From positions 6,798,501 to 6,862,500 of the forward strand of contig NC_089724.1 of NCBI RefSeq assembly GCF_035083965.1: a stretch of DNA of 64,000 bases. Direction: 5' to 3'. Within the stretch, counting starts at the first letter, position 1; every line of letters begins with the position of its first letter. The position numbers and the translations under genes are program-made. This stretch comes from Branchiostoma lanceolatum. Its lineage: Eukaryota > Chordata > Leptocardii > Amphioxiformes > Branchiostomatidae. The notes below the pieces were generated by a model that was given only the letters and a program-made list of their open reading frames with translations, had not been told where the DNA came from and ran no database searches. Shown here in pieces: positions 31,001-42,990 of this stretch.

Positions 31001-34000
31001 ATGGCAGCCGCAGGGTGTCCCCACGAGGCCACGTAGGAGTCACGCCCAAAAGTGCCAAAATCAGCCTGTGAACTACTTTTTCCAATTACCGGGGCATGAA
31101 TGGACAATAATAAATAAAAGGTGTAACATAGCGATAACATTGATACAATATTGCTTACACACCATGTGCTCAACTCACCTGCCTCCTCCATGGCGGTCTC
31201 GATGATGTCCGCGGCGTCTGTCCGGCCCATCTCCTGCAGGGACTTCAGCACGGCGTAGGTGGCCTCACTGCTGCGGTGGGTGTTGTACCTAGCAGAACGC
31301 AGAGATCTAGACATTAATATCCCACCAAAGCAAACCAAACCAAAGCAAAGCAAAATTACCTTTCCATGAAGGCAGGCTTTTTGTAGAACGGCATACTGCC
31401 CCCTACGGCTGACTACATATGGGACCGATGGATGGTGGATGTAAAATCAGCCCCCACTCGATGTAAACTGAAATACACTTTTCAACTTGCAACTAGTTTA
31501 AAGCTACTGTCAGACATTTGCAGAGGAAAGGGTGCGTGTTAATCCTCTATTCTGTTTCTTAGCAAAGAATAAATGGGAAAGGTTACCACTCGTTGAGCAT
31601 GGCCATGGTCGGGTCGGCGTTGGTAGCCCATGCCCGGATGTCCTCGGGCCCGTAGCCGAGGCGAACCGCCAGGAACCTCCAGTCATAGTCACCTTCCTCA
31701 TTCATCAGCAGGGACACGTCACGGGACCACGCAGGGGCAGCACTAAGGGTCTAGCAATGACGGAGTCGGGCACACTGTCAGTAACTTAGGTTAACCTTAT
31801 CACAAAACCGGTACAAAAATAGAATCACATTTCATGACAGGACATGGACCTAGATGTAAGACCGTAAATACAGTTTATGATTACAGAATGGCATCCATAG
31901 TTTGGCAAAAATGAACGTAGCAACTGTATTTGTATCTTCGGTCATTTGGCCATTGGTTGCTACTCCTTATAATAGAAGCCCTGCATCCATCATACTTCCA
32001 TTAAGAACAACAGTCACTATTTGAATCCTATAGCTAAGTCCGTAACATCTAGCTCAACTTGATTGTTGGACTAACAAAACCTGTTCTTGGTTACAGAGCG
32101 ACATGCAGTATTTCCCACATTATTGAGATACAGTGAGATAAGACTTCCGCATCACTTACCTTGTGGTCTATCTCCTCCACTTTCTCCACAGTCTCGTCCA
32201 CCACGTGCTCCAGCTCCGTCAGCTTCTCTCCCTGCTGCTGGACGTCCTCCTTCACCTCCCCCAGCTGCTGCCGCTGGTCCGATACGTCATCCTGCAGGTC
32301 TTCTACCTGTGGAGCACAAACATAGAATCATTTGCGTGGTCCACTTGGGCCGGGGCAATATGGCCTAGTTGGTAGAATGTTCGCCTTGCACACGGTACTG
32401 GTCGTGGGTTCGATCCCCGACTGGGTCATACCAGACTCTAAAAATGGTACATACTGCCTTCTCTGCTAAGCAATCAGGATTTGGGAAAGAGTACGGTAGT
32501 TAAACAAACCTCACTACCGGATCAGTCCCCTGCTGTAGTGACTTGCACAAATGTGTGGCCTAAGGGCTTTAGAAATGGAGATGGGTGCCACCCATATGCG
32601 TCTTCTCAAGACGCCTCGATACTTTTAACTTGGGCTAAACCCAAATTGTGTTCTCTGAAAGACGTTTGTTGCTGAAGAATGTCGCCAGCTAGACTGGTAT
32701 TTGATATTTGGGTAATCAGAAAGTTAGTATGATTTGCCTCGCGCTATCTTCGCTTTGCTGATTCAGAAAGGAGTGAGCGACATGATTGACATGTCTATTC
32801 GACAGGTTGTAACATTCTTACCTTTTCTTCTGTTTGTGTAACTCGTTGGTCCAGCTTGCCCACCTCCTCTTTCTGCTCTTTGATGTCCTGATCCAATGTC
32901 TTCAGGCTGTTGAGGATAAAAAGTTAAATGATCAATTAACAAATATACATATATTTGTCTTTTTGATAAAGACGAGTATCTACATACTTACCAGAGAGTA
33001 TAAAATGGAAGTGTGAAAATGGTTGGGTTGTCAAATATTGAATCTTGTGACAGTCCAAAATGTTAACAAACCTCCTGTCATCAAGGTAGTCCAGCATGCT
33101 TTGCGCCATGTCGGGAACCCCCGGTTGGCTGCTCTTCAAAAGAGCTTCGACGTTTGCTCTCCGCTTTTCCAACACGGACTTGTACCTACCGCCCACGGTC
33201 TTCATGAACATCAGGACAGAGCTTTGGTACATGACGTCACCTGTGTTGAGCTTGTCCGTCAACAGGGCCATTACTTGCTCTGCATACTCCTGTGTGAAGG
33301 AATTGAAAGACATGATAAAATCTCTCAATATCTCGTTTTGGCGAAAGAAAGTAGTACTTAATGATCGCGATTTGTATATACATGTAGTTTTGAAATATGT
33401 ATGAAGTTGAACATGCTTTTACAATAATGTCATGGAAACTTTTTCTCATATTGCACGGAGAACGGGAATTGTCAACGGTGGCCCAAGAATTACATTTTGT
33501 ATTCATTAATTCGAAATTCATACGTAGACAAGGCAAAGCAATGACGGAATCAAGCTGTGCAACTTAAATCTGCGCCACCACCGTTGCACAGCATGAAAGA
33601 ATGGTGCAAAACAGTTTCCAATATAACCCACAATATCGATAGATTAAATGCCTTGTCTCCACTTACCTCATTATATAATCCTATGATAGACTCCACCTCG
33701 TAGATGAAGTAGCACATCATCGGTTGAGACTTGTACACCTTCTCCAAGGTGTCAATCTTGTCCAGGAAGGGCTTGGTGTCGTGTTTGCAGAGCTCTTTCA
33801 TGGTTTGTAGTGCATATGACATGGAGGACATGTTGTCGAAACCCTCTTCCAACTTTTCCACGTACGGCATGAGGAGCTGTAGATTGGAGGTATAACATAA
33901 TTTATATATTGTAATTGGATAAAGGGACCACGCTGGGTACCTGGAGATTTTATTTTTGTTTTCATTTTCGGGCGTCATGACCCTTACGTGGCCCCGCGGC

Positions 34001-37000
34001 TGCCGGGCTATTCAAGCAGGACTTAAAATCAACGCGGGACCCGGTAACGAATAGACACCGTGAGCTAATCGTGCGAACACTGGGATATACCCAGTACCCG
34101 GCAGGCTACAGGGACACATGTGACTTCGGGGACCGACCGGGACTACACCCCCTTCGGGCACCGGCGCAATAGGGACCTAAGCATTCCTTGGAATTAATCA
34201 AGTACTTACTTCAAGCAGATGCGTTTTCTAAGTCGCTTTTAGTGTTTGTTCGACGAGAATAGGCGAACACCAGTGCTGACTTATTTGCGTCCTACAATAT
34301 TATGTTGCAGCTTGGCGAAAAGATGATTGACATACTTACTTGTGGCTTAGACTTTGATATCTCATGGAAAAGGTGGTAGAAGCCGTAATGTTGGTCAGCA
34401 GAAATGTCGTCCATTTTCTCGACTATTTCAGGAAGGCGTTTGTGGAATGTTTCAGGGTTGTGCTTGTACACGGCAGGCAGCACATCTGAGGAAATGTCAA
34501 TAAGCAAAATAATCATTAGGTCATTCACGTGCAACAAAATATGTTTTTCAAAAAACAAAGCAGTCTTTCTACATCAGCGATTCTGTGTACAGTACCTACT
34601 TGTACTCTTGAACATATGATAAAGGGATGAGGACATGGAAAAAACTACCAAGACATCACCCCTTTGAAAACATCATGTTACAGTCTATCCAGAAGTGAAA
34701 AAAAGTGAAATGACTGACTAGAGATTTCATTGGCATCGTTGTTGATGAAGGCGTCCAGGAGTGGGTCGGCGTGCGGAGCAAGGACCTCCCCCTGCTGTAT
34801 GAACATGCTGACGTAGCTGGACAGGCCCATCTGCTCGGACACCTCTTCGTTGCCAAGGAGACGGATGAAGCCAGGCGTCACCAACATCAGGTGCTCAGGA
34901 TTACTCATGTTCTGTGCGCAGAACCAGTCTTTAGCAATCATGAAATGTGAGCATCCTGCTCAATCTATTTCTTTGGAAGACGTTCTCTTTCCTTTGAAAT
35001 ACAGTTTGATGTTTCAAATGTGACAATATTGAAAATGTATAACATTTTGCTTCAACCTATTGCAGTATAAACCGCAAGGAACGTAATATTTGTTTTTGTA
35101 ACAATCTTTTTTCAATTCAACAGAATTAAAAAATATAAACAAAGACAGCAATACAACATAAGATTACACACGCACACTGGATTTTCGTACACTATGTAAA
35201 TGCATTTTCAAGATCCCCCCATTTTCTGTTGTGACTAATTAAATTGTTCTGTTTTCGTGCAATATTTTCTTCCTGAAGCTTGAAATCATTAACAAATGAA
35301 ATAAATCTATACCTTATAGAACTTATGTTTTTGGTGCTTTCTTTGTAATCTGACGTGGTTAGAAATTAATTGATATTTCACAGGTAAAACAAATACACCA
35401 TAGAAAAAAGGAAGAGGCACCTTGCTGAGAAAAATAACCATCAAGGTCTGGATTGCAATGCCGTATGCAGTTGCTTGGTCTGGCTCGTCTTCATTGTACA
35501 GCTCCTTCTCTGAGCAGTAGTTGATAATCTCCGACAGCGTTTTTACATTTTCTGTACTCTTTGCACTCCTGAAAACAGAAAGGACATATTTCTAAACCTG
35601 TATAATCTATTCGCTTGTATTTTCAAAACAATTTTCGTTCAAGTAACATGGTTAAATAAAGTTTCCCCTGTGTTTTACTTTGAAGTTATTCATTTAGTAA
35701 GGATAGAAAAAAATGTTTTCCTATCAAGCACCCGAAGAAGCTCAGCACCGAAACTTCAAGTCTTTGGATTTGTATTCTATGTATTCAAAGTTTCTAAAAT
35801 CCTCACAAAACAAAGAATAATTGATCAATAAAAATTAATATGGGATGCACCAGTTCTGTCTGACAGATAGTCGTGTAAGGGTAACTTACTCTGTTAGGTT
35901 CGAACTTAGCCCAGACGTAACTGCGATGGCAGTTGATGAGTTGGGATCAAACGTCTCCGCCTTTATCATCCCAAAGTAGGCGTCGAGCACACTCTTCGAC
36001 TCCTCATCATTCATCTTAATGAAAGATAAAATCAGTTGTCAACAGTTGTTAGAATCCTTTCTCTCACCATGAGTTCTAGATGTACCAATACAGATGAGCG
36101 TTGAGAAAAGATAAGAGAAGTATACCAGACAAAAGGACAAGTAATATCCATCAACTGGCGTATTTTGAAGAGTAGCCATCAATATCAACCTTTCGTTCGG
36201 TATATACAATTGCTGAGTGACCATGCGTGACTACACAGCTCGATCTAAGTTTGTACCTAGTTATAAGCACTACAGAGGCTCCTGTCAAACACAGCAGACC
36301 GATACACATGGCTCTAGAATTTGGTGGTCATACGATAAGTTGTTTAGGAGTTACGGTGGGCGGGCCTCAAAGTGCTACAAATTGTAAAAATAATGAAAAA
36401 TTGCTAAAAGAAGAATGGTTTCTCCTTCGAACTCACCTTGTTTAACATGTCGTCTATGCCTTCAGCCGACGTGATTCCATTCGCCAGGTTCAGATGTGTT
36501 TCCGTGCCTTTCTTCAGAGCGAACACAAGGAGACTAACCACGTTGGGTCGGATCTTCTTATGGCAGGTTCTGAAAGCATGCCGTAGATGAAACAAGTATA
36601 TGAGTAAAATACGTATACATGTCCATTATGATACACATGTATAACTATTTGAAACATCAGCTCTTCCACACGCTGAATGTACCTGTGACTTCAGAAGTGA
36701 GATAACAATATAATGTAGAGGTGGCCACCATTCTAACTTCCTGTCAATTTGATGCAAAAGGCAAACCAACTGAAAACTCATCATGATAGTACAGATCTTG
36801 AGGTCGTATGGCGTAACGGTAGGGTTTTCGGAAAAGCAGTCCCGGGTTCGAAGCCCTGACGCCAACGATGTTGTGCCCTTGGGAAAGCCACTTTACACTC
36901 CACTCCGGTGAAAAACGGGTTTATGTGTGGGTCACGACACCAGCAATAGCTGCCTGTATCCCACGTGTATTGTACTGTCACAATTCTAACAAAATCAAAT

Positions 37001-39518
37001 CAAATCTGTATCTGTATCTGTATCTATATAGCAGGCGAATTCACACTTCGGCGTGACACACCAGTTAAACTTCCTGTCAATGGTATAATGTAACTGTGAC
37101 CTACTTTGACCTCTCCAGCAGTTCTTCGACTGCATCATCCACCCGTGAGTTGTACCACGTGTCGTCATCGTCCGTTTTCTCTTCAAGAACTCGGAATTTG
37201 TCCAGAATTTCGCACACATCCTTGTCATGACCCTGTCAAATGTGTTCGGAATGTAGAAACGTTACAAAACAAAATAAAACAAATGGTCTTTTTAGTTGAA
37301 GGTTTTCAAATCATTCCGTTGAATGCTATCAAACATGTCCATAAAGGAGAAGTGAACTTAATTTTGCTGTCTTTCTCCCATAACTGCCTCATGTGTCGGA
37401 CGACACGGGAGCCCCTAAGTCTATAAGTAAGTCTCCCATATTTACGTATGATTTCACTCAATGTTGCAGAGTTTTGTAGGCAACAATAATCGCTTATTTT
37501 CTCTCATATCTATATACTACTGACCCTCACTCCCGCGTAGGAACAGACTGAATGATCCATACCTTCCACTTGACCAGGTTGTCACTAAGAACACTTTTGA
37601 AAGCTTCCAGGTGTTCTGTTGTGGAACAGTCCAGACATGCGCACAGGAAGTCTACCACGGCACGGAATGCTTTGTCATCTCTGCAATAAACACCAGATTA
37701 TAGAATGAATGAATGAAGACCTTTATTGCACATTTCTGCCACACTTGGCTAAGTACAGGTCACAACAAAAGATAATACAAGTACAGTTAACGGATACAAA
37801 AGAATATGACTATCATTAAATAAATTCTACTTCTCCTCGCTTTTCGGTTATAGTAGATATAAAAGAACAGACGTGTTTTTCAATGGGAGGTTTGTCTAGT
37901 CGCATTAGAAATATGAATTTTTGAACAGTACTTAAATGTGTGAAGTAGGGAAATAGGTTTTCTACAAGTTTATACAGTTAATTTCTTTCTTTGGTATATA
38001 ATACACATTACATATAGAGTGTTTTAAAATGATAGCGATGCATGGATGCATTTGACATATAGCTATCTAATAAACGAAAAACTGAAAAAGTATTTATACA
38101 TTTATTTGGTTAAGCTGTTCAAGACTCCGGCTAGCGTGTGGGCATTACACAAGGCATCACGATAGAATTAGACATGCACAACATAACAATCTATGACAAT
38201 ATTCAGCATACAAATGTCACAAATAAATAAGCCGACGAAATGCACATGGTTAGAACCTGGGACAATCCTTGTTAGACCCCCATTCCACTTGGACGGCGCT
38301 CTCACCGCGCTCTCACGGCGACCTAAAATGGTCCAGAACGCCGTGAGAGCGTTGAACTCCTGGAAAACGTGCTCAAGTGGAATCTCTACGGCGACCCTTG
38401 CGCGCTCCCAGCGCGACCAAAATGTCAAATGTCAGCAACTTTTTAAAGATTTCACAGATCACTCAACGAATTCCAGAGATAAAGAACGAATTTTTGTTAC
38501 GTTTTGTGTGCTTTGTTGTCTCCTCAGTCATACCTTTACCTCTTGCATCATATTTGAATGATAAAATCAAGGGGAAAACAGATTCAATTTTAGTTGCTGC
38601 ACGGTCGCTCAGTGTGTGTCTTAAGTAATCGCTCAGTGTGTGTCTTAAGTAATATATGTATGTTCAACTTGTTTTTTCTGTGTTGTCTGTCATGTAAACT
38701 GTTTGCAATAAATATATTTGATCATTCTACATTATAATAGAAACGTAAATCACAGAATTTTGAAACACATTTTGAACCACTGCTGACAATAAAACTTGGA
38801 GGAAATTTAATTTGAATGGAAGCAAGTACTTGTAGTTATTCGTCAACTTGCATTGCCCACGAGCAAAACTATGATTTGACCACAAAATTCCCAGAAATTC
38901 AAGGTACACCACTTCAAGAATGAAATTTGTTTGAACTACAGTTAAAACCATTCAGTCCTCATAGAGCACTCGCTGCGATCCTTGAGCGCTCGCTGCGGCC
39001 CTTTCATCCCACCTTGGGCGCTCTCACGGCGCTCACCGCGCTCTCACGGCGTTCTCACGGCGCTCACCGCGCTCGCTCGGCGCTCTCGCGGCGCTCTCTC
39101 GGCGCTCGTTTTTTGATCGCCATCCTCGGCGCTCTCACGGCGAAGGTTTTGAGCATGTTCAAAACCATCGCCGAGGTGACGGCGCGCATGGCGCTCTCGC
39201 CGCGCTGTTGGCGCTCTCACGGCGCTCTCGGCGCGCTGTCGGCGCTCTCACGGCGCTCTCGCCGCGCTGTCGGCGCTCTCACGGCGATCTGGCCAAAATG
39301 AGGTCGCCGTGAGAGCGCGGTGAGAGCGCCGTCCAAGTGGAATGGGGGTATTAGTGATTTGTTTATCACGTATGTCCAAGATCTATGTAGTGTGTGACTA
39401 GCGCGAATATTTGAACATGATTTGCAACTCACTTGCTCTTCGCAATCTCCTCCAGCTCTTCTTTAGTTTGTTGGATGTTCTCTACATCCTTGAACCAATC
39501 CGTGCCCAACTTGTCCAT
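27719..39518 (-). CDS. Copy B: ARM(melted/VEPH1-like)-coiled coil-Death-TIR-TIR-CaaX protein, 22 exons, 1089 aa
   Basis: Exons from the 5' end: 39433-39518, 37563-37680, 37111-37232, 36437-36569, 35890-36014, 35421-35568, 34719-34911, 34340-34485, 33667-33876, 33072-33289, 32822-32906, 32160-32306, 31587-31750, 31179-31288, 30619-30762, 30387-30505, 30009-30107, 29713-29839, 29327-29436, 28886-29068, 28375-28566 and 27719-28009. They sum to 3270 nt in one frame. Lengths of exons 1-21 are identical to copy A, so the two proteins align without gaps for 993 residues. All domains are kept: ARM/HEAT-like (1-499), coiled coil, Death, two TIRs each with the candidate Glu (756, 948), and a tail ending [10 protein letters not shown]. 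The tail is 96 residues in one exon, against 129 in two exons in copy A. No frameshift or early stop is seen, so both copies look functional. A shared 5' UTR acceptor lies at 39534. Confidence 0.85.
28375..30762 (-). CDS. Copy B exons 15-21: two TIR domains and linker
   Basis: TIR1: 30619-30762, 30387-30505, 30009-30107, 29713-29839. Linker: 29327-29436. TIR2: 28886-29068, 28375-28566. Box-1 motifs PPIFISYQW and [11 protein letters not shown] are intact, as are NCNHE/INLAN and [10 protein letters not shown] with the candidate catalytic Glu. The 64 residues of exon 21 are identical to copy A. Confidence 0.85.
28708..28845. repeat. ~30-bp minisatellite, about 4 copies, in copy B intron 20
   Basis: The unit GTAACACTAGCAACTG ... 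TTGGCAAAAA repeats four times with small changes. Confidence 0.8.
30899..31100 (-). repeat. GC-rich dispersed repeat, copy R3
   Basis: Orthologous to R1 in copy A: same intron, same orientation (TTTGTTACTGGGACCCTCGT; GGCAGCCGCAGGGTG). Confidence 0.6.
31179..32906 (-). CDS. Copy B exons 11-14: coiled coil and Death domain
   Basis: Exons 32822-32906 and 32160-32306 code the coiled coil ([20 protein letters not shown]). Exons 31587-31750 and 31179-31288 code the Death domain ([38 protein letters not shown]). The introns between them carry the same SINE and GC-rich repeat as in copy A. Confidence 0.8.
32347..32612 (+). mobile_element. tRNA-derived SINE in copy B intron 11
   Basis: A box TGGCCTAGTTGG (32361-32372), B box GGTTCGATCCC (32407-32417), and the same body as in copy A (17822-18085). 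Confidence 0.75.
33072..39518 (-). CDS. Copy B exons 1-10: armadillo/HEAT-like region
   Basis: Same layout as copy A (start [20 protein letters not shown]). Divergence from copy A is uneven: exon 4 (36437-36569) differs at about 18 of 133 bases by eye, with changes such as SADGIRE/SAEGIDD-type substitutions, while exon 9 (33667-33876) differs at about 8 of 210. Intron 1 is enlarged by an inverted-repeat element (38275-39350). Confidence 0.65.
33908..34185 (+). repeat. GC-rich dispersed repeat, copy R4
   Basis: Orthologous to R2 (19393-19600), with a longer tail: GCGGCTGCCGGGCTATT, GCGGGACCCGGTAACGAATA, then TATACCCAGTACCCGGCAGG. Confidence 0.65.
36800..37010 (+). mobile_element. Full-length tRNA-derived SINE (second family) in copy B intron 3
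   Basis: A box TGGCGTAACGG (36809-36819) and B box GGGTTCGAAGCCC (about 36843) form the tRNA-like head. The body has TGTGCCCTTGGGAAAGCCA and GTCACGACACCAGCAATAGC and ends in an A-rich CAAATCAAATC stretch. The copy A intron lacks it, so it inserted after the duplication. Confidence 0.75.
37708..37800. repeat. Probable 3' end of a LINE-type element
   Basis: A short GAATGAATGAATGAA array followed by GACCTTTATTGCACATTTCT. This kind of tail with a short tandem repeat is typical of CR1/L2-like elements. Only the end is recognisable; a related block is at 12622-12650. Confidence 0.35.
38275..39350. mobile_element. Inverted-repeat DNA element with GGCGCTCTCACGG iterons and TTA target duplication (1076 bp)
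   Basis: The left end GACCCCCATTCCACTTGG and the complement of the right end, TACCCCCATTCCACTTGG, form inverted repeats that extend about 45 bp through CGCTCTCACCGCGCTCTCACG. TTA flanks both sides (38272-38274 and 39351-39353). The right half (38960-39310) holds about 15 copies of the motif GGCGCTCTCACGG in direct and inverted orientation. No transposase frame. Inserted in copy B intron 1 only; copy A intron 1 is just 268 bp. Confidence 0.75.
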
Positions 39519-42500
39519 GCCGTGTGGTCAGACGCTGTGAAGGCAGAGCAGAGACGATTAAAGAGGCATAATGGATTAGCTTGTTGACGACGTTTCTGTT
39601 TTCAAATATTGTTCCTTCGGATTAAATTTAGAAAAAAAATACATTATAATACCTTATTTATTCTATCTAACCTTGTAAGATATTTCATACTTTCACACAT
39701 ACTTACATTAATATTACAATGACATTGGTGGCATCGCTACTTCATACTGTATTTTAGATTGATAAGTAATGATGGCGTGATTAAAGATGACAACATCTTA
39801 ATAATTTTTCGACCAATATCATTATGATGGGATGCGCACATATATAGAGCTTTATCGTCTTATGCAGAGAATAAAAATGTCAGAAAGTAAAATGGGCCAA
39901 GCTAATACAGCAATCATGGAGACCTAACCTTTCTAAGGCGCATCCACTGCTTTGTTGTCCACCCCACGTCTAATTATAAGCATGACTTAGCTTGTCCCGA
40001 GGAGATTAAATTGTCTCAACCAAATGCCAGACGAAACAAATACTGTTTTGCGACCTCACTAGGGGCGACTACAAAACACATCGCTCATCCACGGCCGAAC
40101 AATAGCACAGCAAATTTGTTCTATACACGACGTGGGCGTTTCCTCAAATCTAATTTGTAAACCAAGGTCATCGACCGCGTTGCTAGGGGTGACGACTTCG
40201 TATAACCTGTATACATAGGTTCATAGCTAGATTCTGGTCAAAAGACCTGGTAAAATTTACCCCAAATTCCCTCTGTTCCACCCCGATGATTCTCCACACC
40301 CAATATGGACCTTATTGATAGTTAGACACTTAAGCATTCACCAAAACACTATTCAATAGGTTGTATTTATCAGTCGACAGTTAACTTAAACATGGCTGCC
40401 ACCGTAATAGTTACGGTAGTAGCTAGCTGAATATCGCTGTCAGACTGCTGTTGAGTTGGTCAGTTCGTGAATTCTATGACATAATATGTTCATACCCAAG
40501 AAGCTCAAGTATAATAGTATCTCGTATCAAGAGCACCTGCCTTATGTTTCGATAGATATGTTCTTGAAAAGGAGCAAAATGAACCAAACGTATAGGTTAT
40601 AATTTTTGATAAAATCTTCTCACCCAGGCGTACACGTTAATTGAAAATCATTGTTGTCAGAAACATGCACCATTTTCTCACAGCGCGACCTCTTTATGCC
40701 ACGTTATTGTTAGTTTAATGAAGTCGAAGTCAATCATACCTGTAATCCACTATGAAAACATCCTGTCCGCTAAGAACTGGCACTGCTTGTTAGCATGGAA
40801 TCGTGTGACTCTCTTCTTACAAGCGTACTATGTGACAAGGTAACTCGGAAACGCCGAAAAATATGTACTGTAGTATCTGCAAACACAACATAGCAGGGCA
40901 AAGGGTGTGAACTTTGACACACACACGCTGTAGTTGCTACCACTGAAGATTTAAACTGCATATCATCACAATGCATATTGCGGAGAGCAATACGTTTATC
41001 TAATAAAAGGATATTTACATTTTCACATGGTGGTAGGTTGGTTAATTGATTTCTGATCCCTTTCCTTCTTTCAAATACTTTGAAATGACCCCTTACTTGT
41101 TAATCCGACATCTTAATATCAGGCATACCATACACCTTAGACCATAGACGGTGTGGCGAAGAGTGTATCGTGCAAGAAATTAACGTGCATAACTAATATT
41201 GTCATATCGGTAACTACTGTACTGTCGAATATCGCCAAGTGAAAAATAACTACAAATTCAAGTAAAAACGTAGTGGTAACAACATTTAGATACGATATAC
41301 AAATATATAATGCAGTGTATGTTTACGTATAGAGGTTGCAAAAAAAATCTATCCGTCACAGAGGCCTTGACATAATGTAACGTAACATTACCAATTGACG
41401 TCCCATTTATTCAAAACGTATTTATCTTAAAACCGCGCGGAGAGAGCCAAATTTTAAACCCATGGTCAGAAATATTTCTTGTTGTTACTGGTTCAGGAGT
41501 TTACTCTGTTATGTCGCTGGACGTAAACCTTTTTCAATGTTTTGTATAATAGAGAGTGATGGCTAAGGATCATACTTATGACGTTCTTTATTGCTCATGA
41601 AAATAGGCTTTGGCATAATGCACCGCGACATGCTGACATGAGCCAAACCGGACGTAAATAGGTTCTGCACGTAAATAGGTCATGTTACGTTAGGTAAAAT
41701 CCGAGGCCAGCAATAGTCATCTGGTTAAACCGGTTTCAACCTACCTCATCAATCTACAGGTTATTACGTGTAAATTGTCTCTTTCAAAGCCGTATTGGAT
41801 CATTTGTGGCTCTTAACAAAAGGCTTGTTTTCGTGAAAGAAAACCACTTCAATAGATCTTGCCAACAAATATATTCCAAGTTTATCCTTAGATGTAGTCC
41901 GCAGATGTCTACAGGGTCAAGGAGGGGGGGGGGGGTTCCCTTGCTTTGGTACCCGTGGTATTTCAAGGCCCCTTAGTCGGATCCAATACTTTCAAGGCTT
42001 GTTCCTTAAAATCCACACTGAACAGATCTTTCCTAGAATCATATTCCATCTGTTTCCATTTATAACGTCAAGGAGGAGGGGGGGGGGGCGAATCTCAACG
42101 GAGAGGCCATGGTATTTTGGTCCCCCTTGCCATAATATTTTGGGCCCCTTCCGTAGGGACCAATACCGTGGACACTGATTCCTCCAAATCAGAGGACACA
42201 AAGCTTCATAGAATGTTATTCCATTTGTGTCGAAAGCACAAATATCCACGGAGCGGCCATGGTATTTTGGACCCCCCCTTGCCATGATGATTTGGGTCAC
42301 CCTCTGCAGAGACCAATGCCTTGGAGACTTGTTCCTTAAAATCAGGGGAGACAAAGAGAATGTTCCTATAAGTATATTCCATTTGATTCGAAACCAGTAG
42401 TGCGTGTATGGTGTCGAAGGTTATGAACTAAACACGGATATTACAGGGTGAAACGTTCATGAACATAACATGTTAATGCATATCATCGACGTTTGGATGA

Positions 42501-42990
42501 ATCCTACAGACATACAGTTACTGTAATTGTAATTTTTCAGCGCTTTACGTAGTGAGCTACATGTAATTGTCACTCAACAAATAACTCCTAGTTGAACAGT
42601 AACTATGGACATAACGATAATGTTCTCTCAGACTCAATCTAGAAACGACTTATTCAGAACCAACCTTGTGTTGTACCTGTAGTTTTCCTAGTCACTTAAT
42701 TATGTGTACAGTTACACGTTCACTGTTTTCCGAGTCGTCTCCACGCTCCTCGCGTTCGGCTATCTTGTGCACGTGCGCAGAGAAACCCTATACGTGTCCC
42801 ATGTACAGTAACTGAACGATACACCGGGGTAGCCGGACGACACATCCATTCTAAATCCAAGATGGCGTCCAGTGATGCGTCATGAATGGTTTACCTCGTT
42901 GTCATGGTTAGGCCAGGACTGACCGATCCCTCGTCATTGACTTGTGTCAACTGACGGTACAGACCATGACCTGTGTAGTGAAGCTTAGGA
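39519..42990 (-). other. Upstream part of the duplicated unit (copy B)
   Basis: Block-wise similar to 24763-27110, including the putative first exon edge (40740) with its donor. The TATA-like box is weaker here (TACATATT). CCAAGATGGCGTCC lies near 42862, in the place of the copy A AAGATGGCGGC. A minisatellite at 41800-42395 has been inserted or expanded. Confidence 0.55.
41800..42395. repeat. ~166-bp degenerate tandem repeat, 3-4 copies
   Basis: Marks of the unit (TTCCTTAAAATC...; GGCCATGGTATTTTGG; G-rich run after GTCAAGGAGG) recur at about 41996, 42164 and 42329, with a weaker first copy from about 41810. The 120-residue minus frame over it is a product of the repeat, not a gene. Confidence 0.75.

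Noticed and set aside
38927..39301. 124-residue + strand frame rich in ALTALSRRS
   Set aside because: It is the translation of the GGCGCTCTCACGG iterons of an inverted-repeat element.
41992..42354. 120-residue - strand frame
   Set aside because: Its internal repeats follow the 166-bp minisatellite; no family resemblance.
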